From contig NW_001799625.1 in the NCBI RefSeq assembly GCF_000165425.1, positions 124,001 through 188,000 on the forward strand: DNA of 64,000 nt, read 5' to 3'. The position numbers and the translations under genes were made by a program. The stretch comes from Paramecium tetraurelia (Eukaryota; Ciliophora; Oligohymenophorea; Peniculida; Parameciidae). Under the pieces are notes generated by a model. It was not told the DNA's origin. It searched no databases and saw only the letters and a list, made by a program, of their open reading frames with translations. The stretch's first letter is position 1. Every line of letters begins with the position of its first letter. This document shows, one piece after another, positions 26,180 to 38,108 of the stretch.

Positions 26180-26850
26180 ATGAGATTAGTGTTCTGGATT
26201 ATAGTGTTTTTAGGTCTAGTCTAGGCTATTCCAAAGAAGCAAATATCAATACATAGTAAATACAATACGCCGATAAATGCTCAAGATGTTAAATTAAGTG
26301 AAGTAGATTTAGCCCTTTATCAAAATGATATGTAATAAATTGGCCAAAAGAATCACTTGAAATCTGAAATTACAAATTGGATGCAGGCAAAGACAAGTCT
26401 ATTAGAATAGTTGTCGACTTTTTACAATTGCTTTGAAATATTTTTGTCTAAGTAACAATAAATAGGAATTTTGTTGGTTTGCATAATATGCTTTGCATTT
26501 TATTTGATGGTGAAATCTGAAGATAGAAATATGAAATAGAAGAAGTAGAATACCAAAAAGAAATAGAAAAATTGTTAGCAAGATGTCATAGTGCAAATAT
26601 TGACTGATTCTCTTATTGCGAAAGAACAGTCCCCACTTCCATAGGTTTCAACCATCAATGGATCGCTTCACTTAGAAGAAAGAGTGTTTTTATTATAATT
26701 AATATTTTTAGTAATAAATCAGCTGATTAAATGAAAAACAATGGGCAATTTAGTTTGTTTAAACGATCCAATTCGTAGCCGATCATTTAACCCAATTTGC
26801 CTGATTATTCTGCTGAAGAGATCAATAGTTTATTGAAGGACATTAGCTGA
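26180..26850 (+). CDS. Type I membrane protein with signal peptide
   Basis: 214 aa with one 26-nt intron (26686-26711) that begins GTT and ends TAG. The first 16 residues, MRLVFWIIVFLGLVQA, are a textbook signal peptide. A luminal domain of about 75 residues follows, then a single TM helix, IGILLVCIICFAFYLMV, and a basic cytosolic tail of about 100 residues rich in Lys, Gln and Asn. No domain is recognised. It could be a receptor, adaptor or secretory-pathway protein. Confidence 0.75.
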
Positions 26851-26981
26851 TTATCTAAAGTAATAATATTCATATAAAGAATCATAATTCTTTGCTTGTC
26901 TTTCTAATATTCTATTTTCTTGATTATTTTTCTTATAAACAAATTTTTAAAAATGATTAAATTTTATTTAAAAAATATTAA

Positions 26982-27331
26982 ATGGTGAACGTACCAAAGA
27001 ATAGAAAAACCTACTGCAGAAAATGTGGAAGTCATCAAAGTTGCAAAGTTTCCTAATATAAAAAGAGCAAGGAAAGTCCATTTGCTTAAGGTAGAAGAAG
27101 GTACGACATGAAGCAGTCTGGTTATGGAGGCTAAACAAAGCCAATTTTCAGAAAGAAAGCAAAGACCACAAAAAAGGTGGCATTGAAGTATTTATATTTT
27201 ACGAGAATAGGCTTGAATGCGTCAAGTGCAAATTAAAATGGTTAAAAGTTATTAAGAGATGCAAGACTATCGTCTTTGTCGATGCCAATCAGCTCAAAAA
27301 ACAATAAGAAGCAAAGAAGAATGCTAAATGA
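26982..27331 (+). CDS. RPL36A: 60S ribosomal protein eL42 (L36A/L44)
   Basis: 108 aa with one 23-nt intron (27188-27210). The sequence begins MVNVPKNRKTYCRKCGSHQ and contains the four-Cys zinc site of the family, C-R-K-C near the N-terminus and ECVKCK near residue 72. The intron falls just before the second Cys pair. The central [24 protein letters not shown] segment is typical of eL42, which sits at the ribosomal E site. Codon use is more GC-rich than in its neighbours, as expected for a highly expressed gene. Confidence 0.97.
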
Positions 27332-27486
27332 GATAATTATAGTATAATAAGTCATATATTAAGTATTTTATTAAAGAATTTATTTTCATCAAATTAATGT
27401 TAAATTTTACTCAAATTTCCACTTGTATAATTAAACAATTATATATATATGAATCTCTGATAATTATAATTTATATTGTTTAACTA

Positions 27487-28380
27487 TCAAAAAGGCTTTT
27501 AATATCCTTATTGAGGGTAACCTGGGTATCCTGGCTATGGTGGATAGCCTTATTAAGGAGGATATTGCTGGGCTGGATATCCTGGCTATTATGGTGGATA
27601 TCCTGGCTATTATGGTGGATATCCAGGTTATTATGGTGGATATCCTGGTTATTAGGGTGGATATCCTGGTTATTAAGGAGGGTAGCCTGGTTGAGGAGGA
27701 TAGCCTGGCTATTGTGGTGGATATCCTGGCTATTAAGGAGGGTATCCTGGTTATTAGGGAGGATATCCTGGTTATTAGGGTGGGTATCCTGGCTATTGTG
27801 GATAAGGTTGTGCAGGATATCCAGGTTATGGAGGGTATCCAGGTTATGTTGGATAGCCAGGCTGCTATGGTGGATAAGGCTATTAAGGAGGGTAACCTGG
27901 TTATGGAGGATACATAGGTTATTATTGGTAAGGTTGATTTGGGAAGTATGGTTATTAGCCAGGCATAACTGGAGCTTTAGCGCCACCATCAGGGAAAAAC
28001 TAAATTTCAATCAAAACCTATCCAGCTTATTTACCCTAATAATTTATATATATATTCTATACTTTATATGTTAAATTGACCCATTCAGTTCCATTTGGTT
28101 TTGTAAAGTAAGTCTAAAGTGCCAAAGATCCTTATCCGATCAAATCATCTTTGCTTACATCATCCTTATCCCATATCTCAATGTCAGCAATCAATTCTCC
28201 TGTTCTGCGAAATGAAAGAGTGTCAGTCCAAGATGGGTATTTACCTGCATCTTTATGTTATCTAGTTTTTTGCGTTTATCCACCAACTCTTACTAAGCAG
28301 AATGGATCCATCTTTCCAAAGGTTTCGGTATCATGAGTTAACTTTGCACTCAATGGCTTGATGATAAGTGTTCCTGACAT
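27487..28380 (-). CDS. C2-domain protein with C-terminal PGYPPQQ repeats
   Basis: 288 aa with one 27-nt intron (28036-28062). Residues 1-130 form a C2 domain starting GTLIIKPLSAKL, with aspartates in KMDPFCLV and IWDKDD that could bind Ca2+. Residues 150-288 are a low-complexity tail of Pro, Gly, Tyr and Gln built on the heptad P-G-Y-P-P-Q-Q, ending GYQKPF. Similar tails occur in annexins, copine-like and adhesion-related proteins and favour self-association. A Ca2+-dependent membrane-binding role is likely but inferred. The start lies only 25 bp from the end of the oligoribonuclease gene. Confidence 0.88.
27490..27930 (-). repeat. Tandem 21-bp coding repeat (PGYPPQQ heptads)
   Basis: About 20 imperfect copies of a 21-bp unit encode P-G-Y-P-P-Q-Q and variants on the minus strand. 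Gln is written TAA or TAG. The repeat explains the long apparent Trp/Leu-rich ORFs on the other strand. Confidence 0.9.
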
Positions 28381-28405
28381 AATTTAAATAAATGAATATC
28401 ATATA

Positions 28406-29014
28406 TCAAATTGGAAGTTGTTAGCAAATCAAAAATTTCTTTTAATAATATCTCAATTCCTCAATACTCTCTAGAATATCATCCAATGCCCTATGATTCA
28501 GTTTCTTCTATGGTTAGTGATTGCAAACATAAGGATTCAATCTCCTACACAATAACTGTACAGAGGAAACATCTACAATCCGATAATGCAAAAACTGGTC
28601 CAACTTAGGCATATTCTTCATTACAAACAAACGATCCATGTATACTGAGTTTCCTGCTAAAGGTAATACTTTTGGAGGTATATTATTTTAATTTAAAAAA
28701 TTGAGTATTTATTCCTCTGCTTATTACACATTCAGAGTGGATTTCAGCGATTCTTCATATAATCCTGAGGCTTTGTGAGTCTTCGTGCACCACTAATCCA
28801 TTCCTTCTAAAACCTAATTATCCGCATGAATAACAAGATGTGGTCCCTTAATTATTGTTTCTAATTTAAAATCAGTCAAGACACATGCAATTTCGAGAAT
28901 CTGATCCTAGAATACGTTTAGCCCTGTCATTTCCATATCCAGCCAAAACTGTGTTCATAATTGTAAATATACTAAGGCATGTTTTGAAAGGGAGGCATCG
29001 CTAATATTTTGCAT
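28406..29014 (-). CDS. REXO2: Oligoribonuclease (REXO2/ORN family, DEDDh)
   Basis: 194 aa with one 24-nt intron ending CAG (28949-28972). The DEDDh exonuclease motifs are present: WLDMEMTGLN (Exo I, Asp and Glu), a mid-protein Asp after GNSVYMD (Exo II), and NHRALDDI (Exo III, His and Asp). IVDVSSVQLLCRR is also typical. The enzyme degrades 2-5-nt RNA oligomers to mononucleotides, in mitochondria and cytosol. The N-terminus is only about 15 residues before the catalytic domain, so a mitochondrial targeting peptide is not obvious. Confidence 0.95.
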
Positions 29015-29086
29015 TGTATGAAATTATTATTATAATTATAAAAATTAACTTACATTTAAATTTTCTATATATATTCAGATATCAAA

Positions 29087-30479
29087 TCATTAATATCCTT
29101 TTAAGTTGTTTGCTTGTTAGTTGCTTAGTAATTTCAATTCAACAGCCTTTCTAGACCTTTTATACTTTCCAACATAGACCATGCAATTAAATTAAAATCT
29201 GAAATAAGTAAAAATTATACCTAATCTAGGATCCCAATTTAGCAGTTTTCAAGACCTCCTTTGTTACACCAGCCTTTTATAAATCATCTAAGTGAACAAA
29301 AATATCAGACTTATCTTCATCCATAACAATAAATCCATAGTTTTTCTATTCATCAAAAAACTTTAATCTCCCTGTGTAGATTGGATTTGCCATCTGTTTC
29401 TTTTAGTCACTATGCTGCTGTAATTTATTTATAGGTGTAAAACCAATGGCTGAATTCATTTCTAAAGTTGGAAACACGTCAAAGTCATCAGGGTCAGGAA
29501 GAACTTCTTCTAATTTCTACTGATAAAGATTATAAGTTAGTTGTTAATCTAGTTGATTTATAAGCATCTATCCTCTCTTCTATTCATCTGAAGATGCTAA
29601 ATTGTTTTTTTCAGAGTTTATTTAATCCAAAGAAGGGAATTAGTAGTCATCCTATAGAAATGACTATGGTTTGGTCTAAGTAAAATAAACTATGAATAAA
29701 GGAGTACGAAATACAAGGTTGATCTTATTGAAATGATTGCAATTGTGAAAAGATCTATGACTATTTTTACTCTCTCTAAAAATCAAATATTTGATGTTCC
29801 GATAAGGACTTTTTATGTCTTCTGACAAACGGTTTCTATTGCTCTTTTTCTGGAGTCATATTGATTATGGGGACAGTTTTCTAAGCATGAATGGAAATCA
29901 ATACATCCTCGAATAAATCATCAAATGTATAAAATTGTTCCTTTTCTTTATTATCAATTTGAGATAACATTTCCTCCATTGCAATCAAACTTGTCATCTA
30001 TACACTTTTAATAAGGGCAATATAGCCAGTGAGGGAAGGATTATAACAAAATACATATATTGTTCTAGCAAATTTGGTGGGAACATAAACATTACAAAAC
30101 AACTGAAATCTTTAGTTAGTGTAAAATTCCTTGATTTTCGTTCTCATTATGGTAGCATACAATGATAAGTATTACTAACTATATTGATTGTTTTTACCTT
30201 AGCATTGAACTATTGAGTTTCTATGATGTTTAGAGTCAATTCAAATCTTTGTAATAGTTTTGGCAGTTCTGAGTCTGACTTATAAAGTTGTTTGGCTGTT
30301 TTCAATAGGTACTCCCTGATTTATGGATCTGGACTATGATAATTAGCAATGGAGAGTGTATCCAAGATATGCATGTCTGTTGAACTAGAAATGAGTCAAA
30401 GGTTGATACCGGTTTCTCCTTTATAAATGAGGGAGTGCAAATGGTTATCATTCAATACTTATTTCTATTGTAATATCAT
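29087..30479 (-). CDS. Unknown protein with C-terminal cold-shock domain
   Basis: 429 aa with four introns (30377-30409, 30175-30197, 29690-29714, 29199-29220); the exon sum is 430 codons. The first and last introns end CAG. The N-terminal 170 residues are helical, with IREYLLKTAKQLYK and a Cys-containing core. A Gln/Ser/Lys-rich linker follows. Residues about 335-410 form a cold-shock domain: YTGRLKFFDEQKNYGFIVMD, then DIFVHLDDL, with the RNP1-like GFI and RNP2-like FVH aromatic residues in place; removing the last intron restores the final beta-strand. The domain binds single-stranded nucleic acid, so an RNA-binding or translational role is probable. The N-terminal domain is unassigned. Confidence 0.85.
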
Positions 30480-30507
30480 TATTTAAATTATTTATATATT
30501 TTATTAT

Positions 30508-31949
30508 TCACATTTCTTCTAAATCGTCATCATCATCATCATCATCTTCTAAGTCTTTCGTTCCACTCATTAAGATGTTGTTAGTTCTTATAGATCGATA
30601 CGATTGATTTTAACTATTAAGCTTTTAACTAAATCTACTTTGTCTTAAGGAGATATTATTATTTTATTTCTTTAATTCAGAATGCTTTTCCACAATCATT
30701 TCCCTCATATTTTAATCTAATTAAGATAATTATCTAGTTAATTCCTTATTTTCCTTCTTTAATCTATTCACCTTCTTCTACCAATCTACCTCATTATTCT
30801 CTAATTAATCTACAGTCATTTTGAGATTATTGCATTCAGTCAATAACGATCTCTTTTCATGTTGTAAAGAATTAACTTGAGCCTAAACTTTGTTGAATTT
30901 TTATTCAAGATCATCCATCTACTTCTCTGATAATTCAACCATTTTCTCAATCATATACTCATTTTACTTTTACTCAACCTTGCTGTCATCTATCAGTTAT
31001 TTTAATCTTTGATTTTCTTACTAAAAATATTGGAGATCTTAATTTGTTCTATCTAAATGTTGAATAGCAGCCTAGAGTTGTTATTGCAATTAAGATATCT
31101 ATAAATTAGATTGAATTTACTTCAAAGTCTGCTTATTGCAATTATTCATTCAATTAAATATTATTCATCTTCATTCTTTCTAATTCATTAGAAACATTTG
31201 AACTTTTAATATAATTTTATTAATTACTTTTATTTCTCCATCGCTGGCATCTCAGGTAATATCTTTCCCAATTGACTCTCAAATTACTTTGATAAATTAT
31301 ATAATTGATCATTGTCAGCTTCTAATTTCAATTTATCCAATTTCAATTAATTATTGTCTTGCTATTGTTATTTTATATCTTTCTTATATTGTTGCAATTT
31401 ATTCTTGTACTTATTTTGCAATTTCTCTAATTCTTATTTGAGATGAGCATTTTCGGTTTCTAATTTAGTTCTAAATTTTGAATATTTATTTTCTAATTAT
31501 GCTAAATCTTTGAGAATATCATCATTTTTCTTAACCTTCACTTACACTTAATCCTAAATCTCTTTATTTCTATTCTTCTCCTCTTCAATTCTGTTTTGTT
31601 GATCTTCAACCACTGTATTTAATGTTCTAATGTTTTCTTCCAATTAATTCACTTGATCATCCCTATTTCTTAATTCCCTTGTAAGATATTCTAATTCCTC
31701 ATATAATTTTTTGTTTCTTTCCTATTCTTATTTTATTAATTTCATAAAATCATCTTCTCTTTTCTCATAATGTTTAATATTCTTAATCTCATTTTCCTTG
31801 ATTACTTCAATATCTTATTCTAAGCTTCGTATTTTTGCTTTCAACATTTGATTATCCTCACTTGCATATCTTAATTATTGGTTCAGCTCACGTTATTCTT
31901 CAGAGCTTTATGGATAAAAATTATCTTTTGATTTGGCAGTTAAATACAT
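30508..31949 (-). CDS. Long coiled-coil protein with acidic C-terminus
   Basis: 464 aa with introns at 31203-31227 (25 nt, ending AAG) and 31099-31120 (22 nt). Nearly the whole protein is a heptad-repeat coiled coil (Glu, Lys, Gln, Leu, Asn). The tail has a short Ser/Arg-rich stretch and ends in a run of eight Asp followed by LEEM. The gene stops 28 bp before the next start and begins 38 bp after the stop of the RRM gene, so it is part of a very compact tandem array. Likely a cytoskeletal or scaffold protein; no family assigned. Confidence 0.8.
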
Positions 31950-31987
31950 AAATAATAATTAAATAATCTGAACAAAAATTGCACTTA

Positions 31988-32679
31988 TCATTTTTTTATC
32001 TGAATACGATCGAATATAGACTCTTTTGCATCCATCCTCAATCTCCCATCTCTACTTTTATCCGAATATTGTCCAATCACTATTACTTTATCATTCTATT
32101 TAAAATTTGGCACTGCTCTCATCTCCAAATTCCTATCCTTGTTATTATTTATCAATTCTAGATAAAAATAATCAATACTAATTACCTATTGCATTCTCAG
32201 CAGATGCTTAATTTGAAAAAGTGATTGTCGCTTGTTTATTATTGATCTAACATTAAAATTATCGTTTACACTAACTCCCAAAATATTTGAATCATCATCA
32301 ATTAATTCCCTAAGATCCTTTGGGTTAGTATTTTCTTTCAAATTTCTGATAAATATTGAATATGAACCATTTTGCTTTACTTATTATTCTATCCATAAGA
32401 CTTATATATCTCACCATCCTTTTTAGTGATGTTCAGAATCCCTTTCTTTTTGTTCATTTACTAAGGCTGAACCCTTCCTGATTGGCCAGTATTTTAGATC
32501 ATTATTACTTTTTTAGAAATTGGCTTCCTCAAAATTTCAGTGGAATGCACATTGCCATTCTCCTCCTCTGATTCCTTCCTGTTCTGTTATTTCTGCCCTG
32601 ATTATTAAGATGGCTTATATTCTTATCGATGATCCCTTATAATGTTAATGCTCTTTGAGAATATGTGATTGGTGTTCAT
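31988..32679 (-). CDS. RRM-type RNA-binding protein
   Basis: 204 aa with introns at 32389-32414, 32247-32269 and 32158-32185 (26, 23, 28 nt); exons total 205 codons. The N-terminal 110 residues are basic and polar. A single RRM follows: RNP2 is YSIFIRNL and RNP1 is QATITFSN, with the helix ENTNPKDLRELI between. RNP1 appears only after the 32247-32269 intron is removed, which supports that splice. The C-terminal 50 residues (FKQNDKVIVIGQYSDKS) may form a small beta unit. Export-factor-like proteins have this layout, but I cannot be more specific. Confidence 0.82.
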
Positions 32680-32778
32680 TAGAATTATTATTTTATAAGA
32701 ATACGAATATATTAATAATTAACTGCATTCTGTTTCTAAACATAAACAATTTCCAATATTATAAATATTATAAATAAT

Positions 32779-34375
32779 TCATGCTATTATCCATAGATTT
32801 TGGCTATTAGAATTAGAAGTTATACATCTAATGGCCTACTAAATCGAATTGCAATTCTGAATTGCCTCTAAATTAAAAAGTTTATTGTTGACTTTACGAA
32901 AATCGTCATATTGTATCAGAGTCTTTAGGTATGACTCTAAATGTTGTAATTCCTATTCCGATAGAATCAATAGATTTACATTATCCTTCTTATTATCAAG
33001 GTAAGGAATAATTGGGATTCCATTGTCGATTTGGAAAGCATACGAGAAAGCCGAATTGTCAATTAAGACTACATCCTTCAAATCTCTATTGAGAATCCTC
33101 AAGTCCTTGACATGACAACCTGATTCAACTCTGATGCAGTCTTCTCTAAACAATCTACCAGAAACCAAGGTTCCTGTTGGATCCAAATAATCGATGATCT
33201 GATTTGCATAATCTTCATTCGAGGCAGTGAATATTATTATTTCATAATATTCAGCCATGCTCCTTAAGAATTCTTATGCATATGGTCTGACACTAATTCC
33301 AGCCTAATTTAATTTTAATTCTTACTTGATATGTTATATTGTTAATTTGCACTGGAATGTAAAAATCTGATTTCAATTATGGATATTCATTGCAATGCAC
33401 TAAAGTTTCATCAAGATCTATAACTAAAGTTTTCTATTTTTCTAGTTATTTTAATCATAAATACTTGAGAGAGCCTTAATTTTTTGTGATTTTGAAAAAG
33501 TTAATGAAATTTTAATATTTTTTGATTTTTATAAATTCTCGTAAATCTATAAAAAGTGTCTTATATACATTTAAGACTGAAACGTATCTTCCAGTTGGCC
33601 TTCGAAATGCCCAACCAAATTATACATGTAATATTGTTTTTATTGAAAATATTCTATAAATAGATTTAATAAAATACTTTGATCTGATAATTCAAGATCT
33701 TCAGTAATATAGGTTTCTGTTGAGTGATAGGAAATGAACTTTTCTGTTTGGCTTGCATCTAAGTCGCTATTTGAGTTCGGCTTATTTTAAAGTTTAAGAT
33801 TTTCATTGAGATTTTTATGTTCTTTACTGTCTTTCAGTTCTGGACCAAAATTCAGATTATCTGATAAGTTCATATTTTATTTCCTTAGTTTATTTGTCCT
33901 TTTGTATTTGTACGTCAATCGGCTAGAAATTGAAATAAAAAGTACTGAGGCTAACAATTTGACATCTTATTTTGGTGATGATCCAAGATGACATCATACT
34001 AGGTGAAAGTATCGATTTCTTTTGATTTTCCCTCCGCTTAGTTTGCAACATTCATTTTAGTAATATTATTTTTCGAAATGAATGCACGTTTGACTTTCTT
34101 TTTCAATTTATTTACCTTCTTAGTTATATTTTTAAATGTTTCTAGATTAATTGAATCAAAAGAATACTTGAGCTATTGATCTCAACATGGGTCAACTTCT
34201 CTAAAGGAAATTGTTTCGCATCAAGCCTTTCATTAGTTTACAACTCATTAAAAATGGATTAATTTGTCTAATTCATGCTAACATGTACGAGGTGTTGACT
34301 CCCCTATGATGAAATAAGATCGACATCATCAATTTATTTACTCAACAGTAGTTCGTTCCACTCATTTTAATCCAT
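32779..34375 (-). CDS. SCP/FCP1-like (HAD family) protein phosphatase
   Basis: 500 aa with introns at 34142-34167, 33923-33945, 33442-33464 and 33304-33325; the exon sum is 501 codons. The first 270 residues are polar and low-complexity. The catalytic domain starts at TLVIDLDETLVHC, the DxDxT phosphatase motif, and continues through VRPYAQEFLRSMAEYYEIIIFTAS and LFREDCIRVESGCHVKDL to DVVLIDNSAFSYAFQIDNGIPI. These are the signatures of small CTD phosphatases and their Dullard/CTDNEP1 relatives. Substrates could be the RNA polymerase II tail or other phosphoproteins. No membrane helix is seen, which argues against a Dullard-type location. Confidence 0.9.
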
Positions 34376-37300
34376 TCCTAATATTTATTTTTATATAGAG
34401 AATGCTTTGAGAACATGAATTGAAGTATAAAAAATTTCAATGGGGGTATTAAAGATTTGAATTAATAATACATATTTCAGCAAATTTCCTTTCCTTATTC
34501 GAATATATTACTTTTAATTGTACATATTTTTTATAGTTAATTTCTCAAGGATATAAATTTATTTTGTTATTCTTATGTTATTTATAATTTCTCATAACAC
34601 TAACAAATAATGAAAACAAAAATTATATTCATTCCATAGGATCGCCATATCAAATAAAGCAATTTCTACTTTAAATTTTTGGTAAAACTCATTTTTAGTA
34701 ATATGGATTCTTTCTTTGCTTTTGACTATCAAATTGGATGAGTTAATAATAATATAATTAATCAATTATAATTTAGATAAATATCTAGATATATTTTTAT
34801 TTATCTTTGTCTTAGATAAATAAATTATAAACTATATTGATTGTCTATTTGAATAAAGCAAAATGAATAAAACACATATTTATTAACAAGTAAATTGGGA
34901 TCTATTATTTTTACTAATTATTCAAACCCAAATATTATTAAGCATTATAAACTAATTTCGAATTTACAACAATGTCTCTTAATATTAATGCTAGTAATAT
35001 ATAAATATTTAATATTAAACCGCTAGTATTAAATTAAATTATCCCTTGAGTAACAATGTTATTAATACAACTATTTCATCTTTAGGCATCAATTTAAAGG
35101 AACTGCAACTTTAAAATTTGATATTCTTAATTAAAACAAATAATTCATGGTCTTCACTCTTTTGATGATAATGATTATCTGTTAAATTTAAATCTATTTT
35201 ATCAGATGTAGGATGTCAACTGCTTCTAATTATAAAAGTTATTTCAATTAATAATAAATATTATTTTAAATCAATATTTTGATCTTTGGGATGAAATCTT
35301 CATCTAATATTAAACTTACAAATAGTGTAATTGTTGCATTTCTTCCAAATTAAACATTTTCCATACTTCTTTATATGAATTCCAATGAATTTGAACCAAA
35401 TAGATTCATATATTTCTATTCCAATACTTGCTTAAGCCTTATTTATTATTGATAAATGATGTTTAGGAGAGATACAAATTACTATTTAATCCTTCTTTCT
35501 TATTATAAAAAGCATCTTCAAATTTTTTGAAGTTCATTCTAATAAATAGGGTTAACTTTTCATGATATTTCAACAGATTCCTTGGCATATAGCTCTTTAA
35601 TTATATCATATTGGTGTGTTCATTATATTCTCCCTTTTGAATTTCGAAAAATTCGCACTGATCCTTAATTTTATTTAATTTTCAACTAATTCTATATATA
35701 TGTATATGAGTACCTAAAAATAAATAAATACCTATTCTATTTGATGTTTGGATTTCTAAATATTCCAAACCTTTAGATTAGAGATTATCTTCATAATCAT
35801 AATTTCATTTTTATTTATTTTTATATCTAGATTCTAATAATTCTAATTTTACACATTATGTAGCCATCAATAAATATGTAGGAGATACTTTTCAGCCTCT
35901 AAGATCTTCTCTAATAATAAAAAGAATTTCACAACCTAATCTATAATTCAAGGAACTTAAAGCCATAAGATCAAGATTGACTAATTTAGACCAAATATAG
36001 AACATAATCATTTTTAAATTATTGAAATCCTATGTATATGCCTTCTAGGATATATGTTGCATATATTAGTTTCGACTTCCTATTTATGGACTTATCTTAT
36101 ATTTATAAATAACAAACCTAAATTTTCATATAAAGAGAAATGAAAAATTTATGGATAGTGAATGAATTCATAGTTTGAGATATTAGAAAATTAAATTCTA
36201 AAATAGAGAATCCAAATTCAACCTTCAAAGTATAGAGAATTCAAAGAAAGCATTTAAAATATCTTTAGTATTCTTCATTAATGAATAGATTCAAAGAGAA
36301 TTAAAACATCACATACTGATGATTACCTCTTGCTTTTCTAATTTAAATCTAAAATCTACTTTAGTTAAGTGACAAGCAAATATCATATTAATTTGGATCG
36401 ATCACATTACCACAACAATCATACCTCTACTGAAAAATAATTTTATAGACTCAAGTACTCAAATAGACTTTATAGGAAGAAACCTTTTAATTAAAAATGA
36501 AACGAAAAATTTTAGCTTTCACTTTTCTAATTCTCCTCTAAGAAAATTATTAATTTGAAATCTATTAGAAAGTTAAATACAAGAAGGCTAAACCTTTAAT
36601 GAAAACCATTGAAATATGATACTTGAGAATAATAATAATATATTAATTCAAACCTTGTAAGATACAGACAATAATCTAAATTTAAGGATATTTTCTTAAT
36701 CTTGTAAAAGGCCTTTAGATAAATCATCAGTCTAATTTATGGCATTTAACTAACCACATGTGACTTGAACAAATTTATAATTTTATTTGGAGAGTAAATT
36801 ATTAAACATCAGTTTCATAAATATTCATACATGCTTATATTAATTTAAACAAAATTATTATAAGATTTAATTCATTGTATTTATTTTATTGCAATATTAT
36901 TAATAACAATAATAGGCATAAATATTAGATATTGATTCTCACTCAATGAACAATTAATCAAATATTTAAAAAAAAAATTAATTTTAAAGATGGAATCCTA
37001 ACATATCTTAAGTCTCTGTTGAAGAATAGATATCAGGATAAGCTATAATAAAGATCCAAAATATGTTATAGAGATTTATTGAAGCCAGTTAAATTCACTT
37101 TCAATTTAAAAAATAAGTTATAATTATTCTTTAATTTTAAACTTTGTGCTTTACTTCTTAGCTATTTAAGATTAAACAATAGACTTTACTTAACCACATA
37201 AGGGAGTAGTATCACATCATTCTTATTCTCCAAAATTCATTTTATAATTATTTTGATTAATCCTAATAGATGATATCAAAATGAAAGTTAGAACGGAATT

Positions 37301-37819
37301 TTTCACCCATTTTGAAATTGGGCTAAAAATAATGTAATCTAATTTTAAAGATATTTTCTGATATGATACTTTGCTGACGGAAATATGAAAACTAGACTTA
37401 GGATTGAATATTATCTAATTATGAAGGATGAGAAGTTAGCATTAGAACTAAGAAATGAGTTGCGGATTAAAAATAGCGAAAATTATATAAATGAAAATTA
37501 AAAGGAGAAAAGAGAATGTTCAAGAGGCTAGGGAAGTAAATAAAATTTGTTAGCTTTCATAGGTTTTAACATTTTTTATTAAGATAAATAAAGCTTTATT
37601 TGTTTTTTGAATTGATAAAGGGAATATATTTTCTAAACTATTTAGATTAATTTTAGTGTCTACTGTTGTCCAATAGCAATTCCTAATGTTTTTCCGCAGT
37701 TATATATCCATTTGTTAGAATGTATATATTTATGGAGTAAGATAAAGTTCACTTGTTATGATTATGAGTGCAATTACTTTTACTTTTATTATTTTTATAC
37801 CACCATCCTGAGATTATAC
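34376..37819. other. 3.4-kb gene-poor, very AT-rich region
   Basis: I find no gene that I can support. Code-6 ORFs of 60-90 codons occur in several frames, as expected by chance at this base composition. On the minus strand about 35000-35700, stretches such as YMPRNLLKYHEKLTLFIRMNF and QLKQLLQLEAVDIL read like protein but are broken by TGA codons and have no consistent splicing. On the plus strand near 37387-37613, a 75-codon ORF begins MKTRLRIEYYLIMKDEK. The stretch is the longest gene gap in the window and could be the remains of lost genes. Confidence 0.45.
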
Positions 37820-38071
37820 ATGTCATTTGCGTTCAAGGCTTAAGCGATAAGTAATCAATATAATTTAGGACTCAATTCAGATTATTATGAGCTAATGAAA
37901 ATAATTTCCATTAATAACTGTATTTAGTATTAGTATGAATTTAGTTACGTCTACAAATCTTAGCATTTTGTTGGAGTTAGTTGTTTTAATTTAGTGATTG
38001 CTATAAGGCTTTAGTTGTTTGATAAAAATGGAGGTAAAAAGTTAGGTAGATTATTGTCTAAGAGTGAATGA
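37820..38071 (+). CDS. Possible small ORF, 83 aa
   Basis: An intronless code-6 frame of 83 codons ending 37 bp before the Myb gene start. Composition is Asn/Tyr/Leu-rich with no motif. It may be chance; I list it because it is the longest frame beside the gene-poor region with an ATG and TGA. Confidence 0.25.
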
Positions 38072-38108
38072 ATGTTTATAGTTTGTTATTTTCAATAATA
38101 AATTTAAT

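Noticed and set aside
27490-27930. Regular 21-bp repeat that could suggest a CRISPR-like or minisatellite array
   Set aside because: The period is a whole number of codons and encodes heptads in frame; there are no unique spacers.
27511-28074. Long Trp/Leu/Ile-rich ORFs on the plus strand
   Set aside because: They are mirror images of the PGYPPQQ coding repeat of the C2-domain gene on the minus strand.
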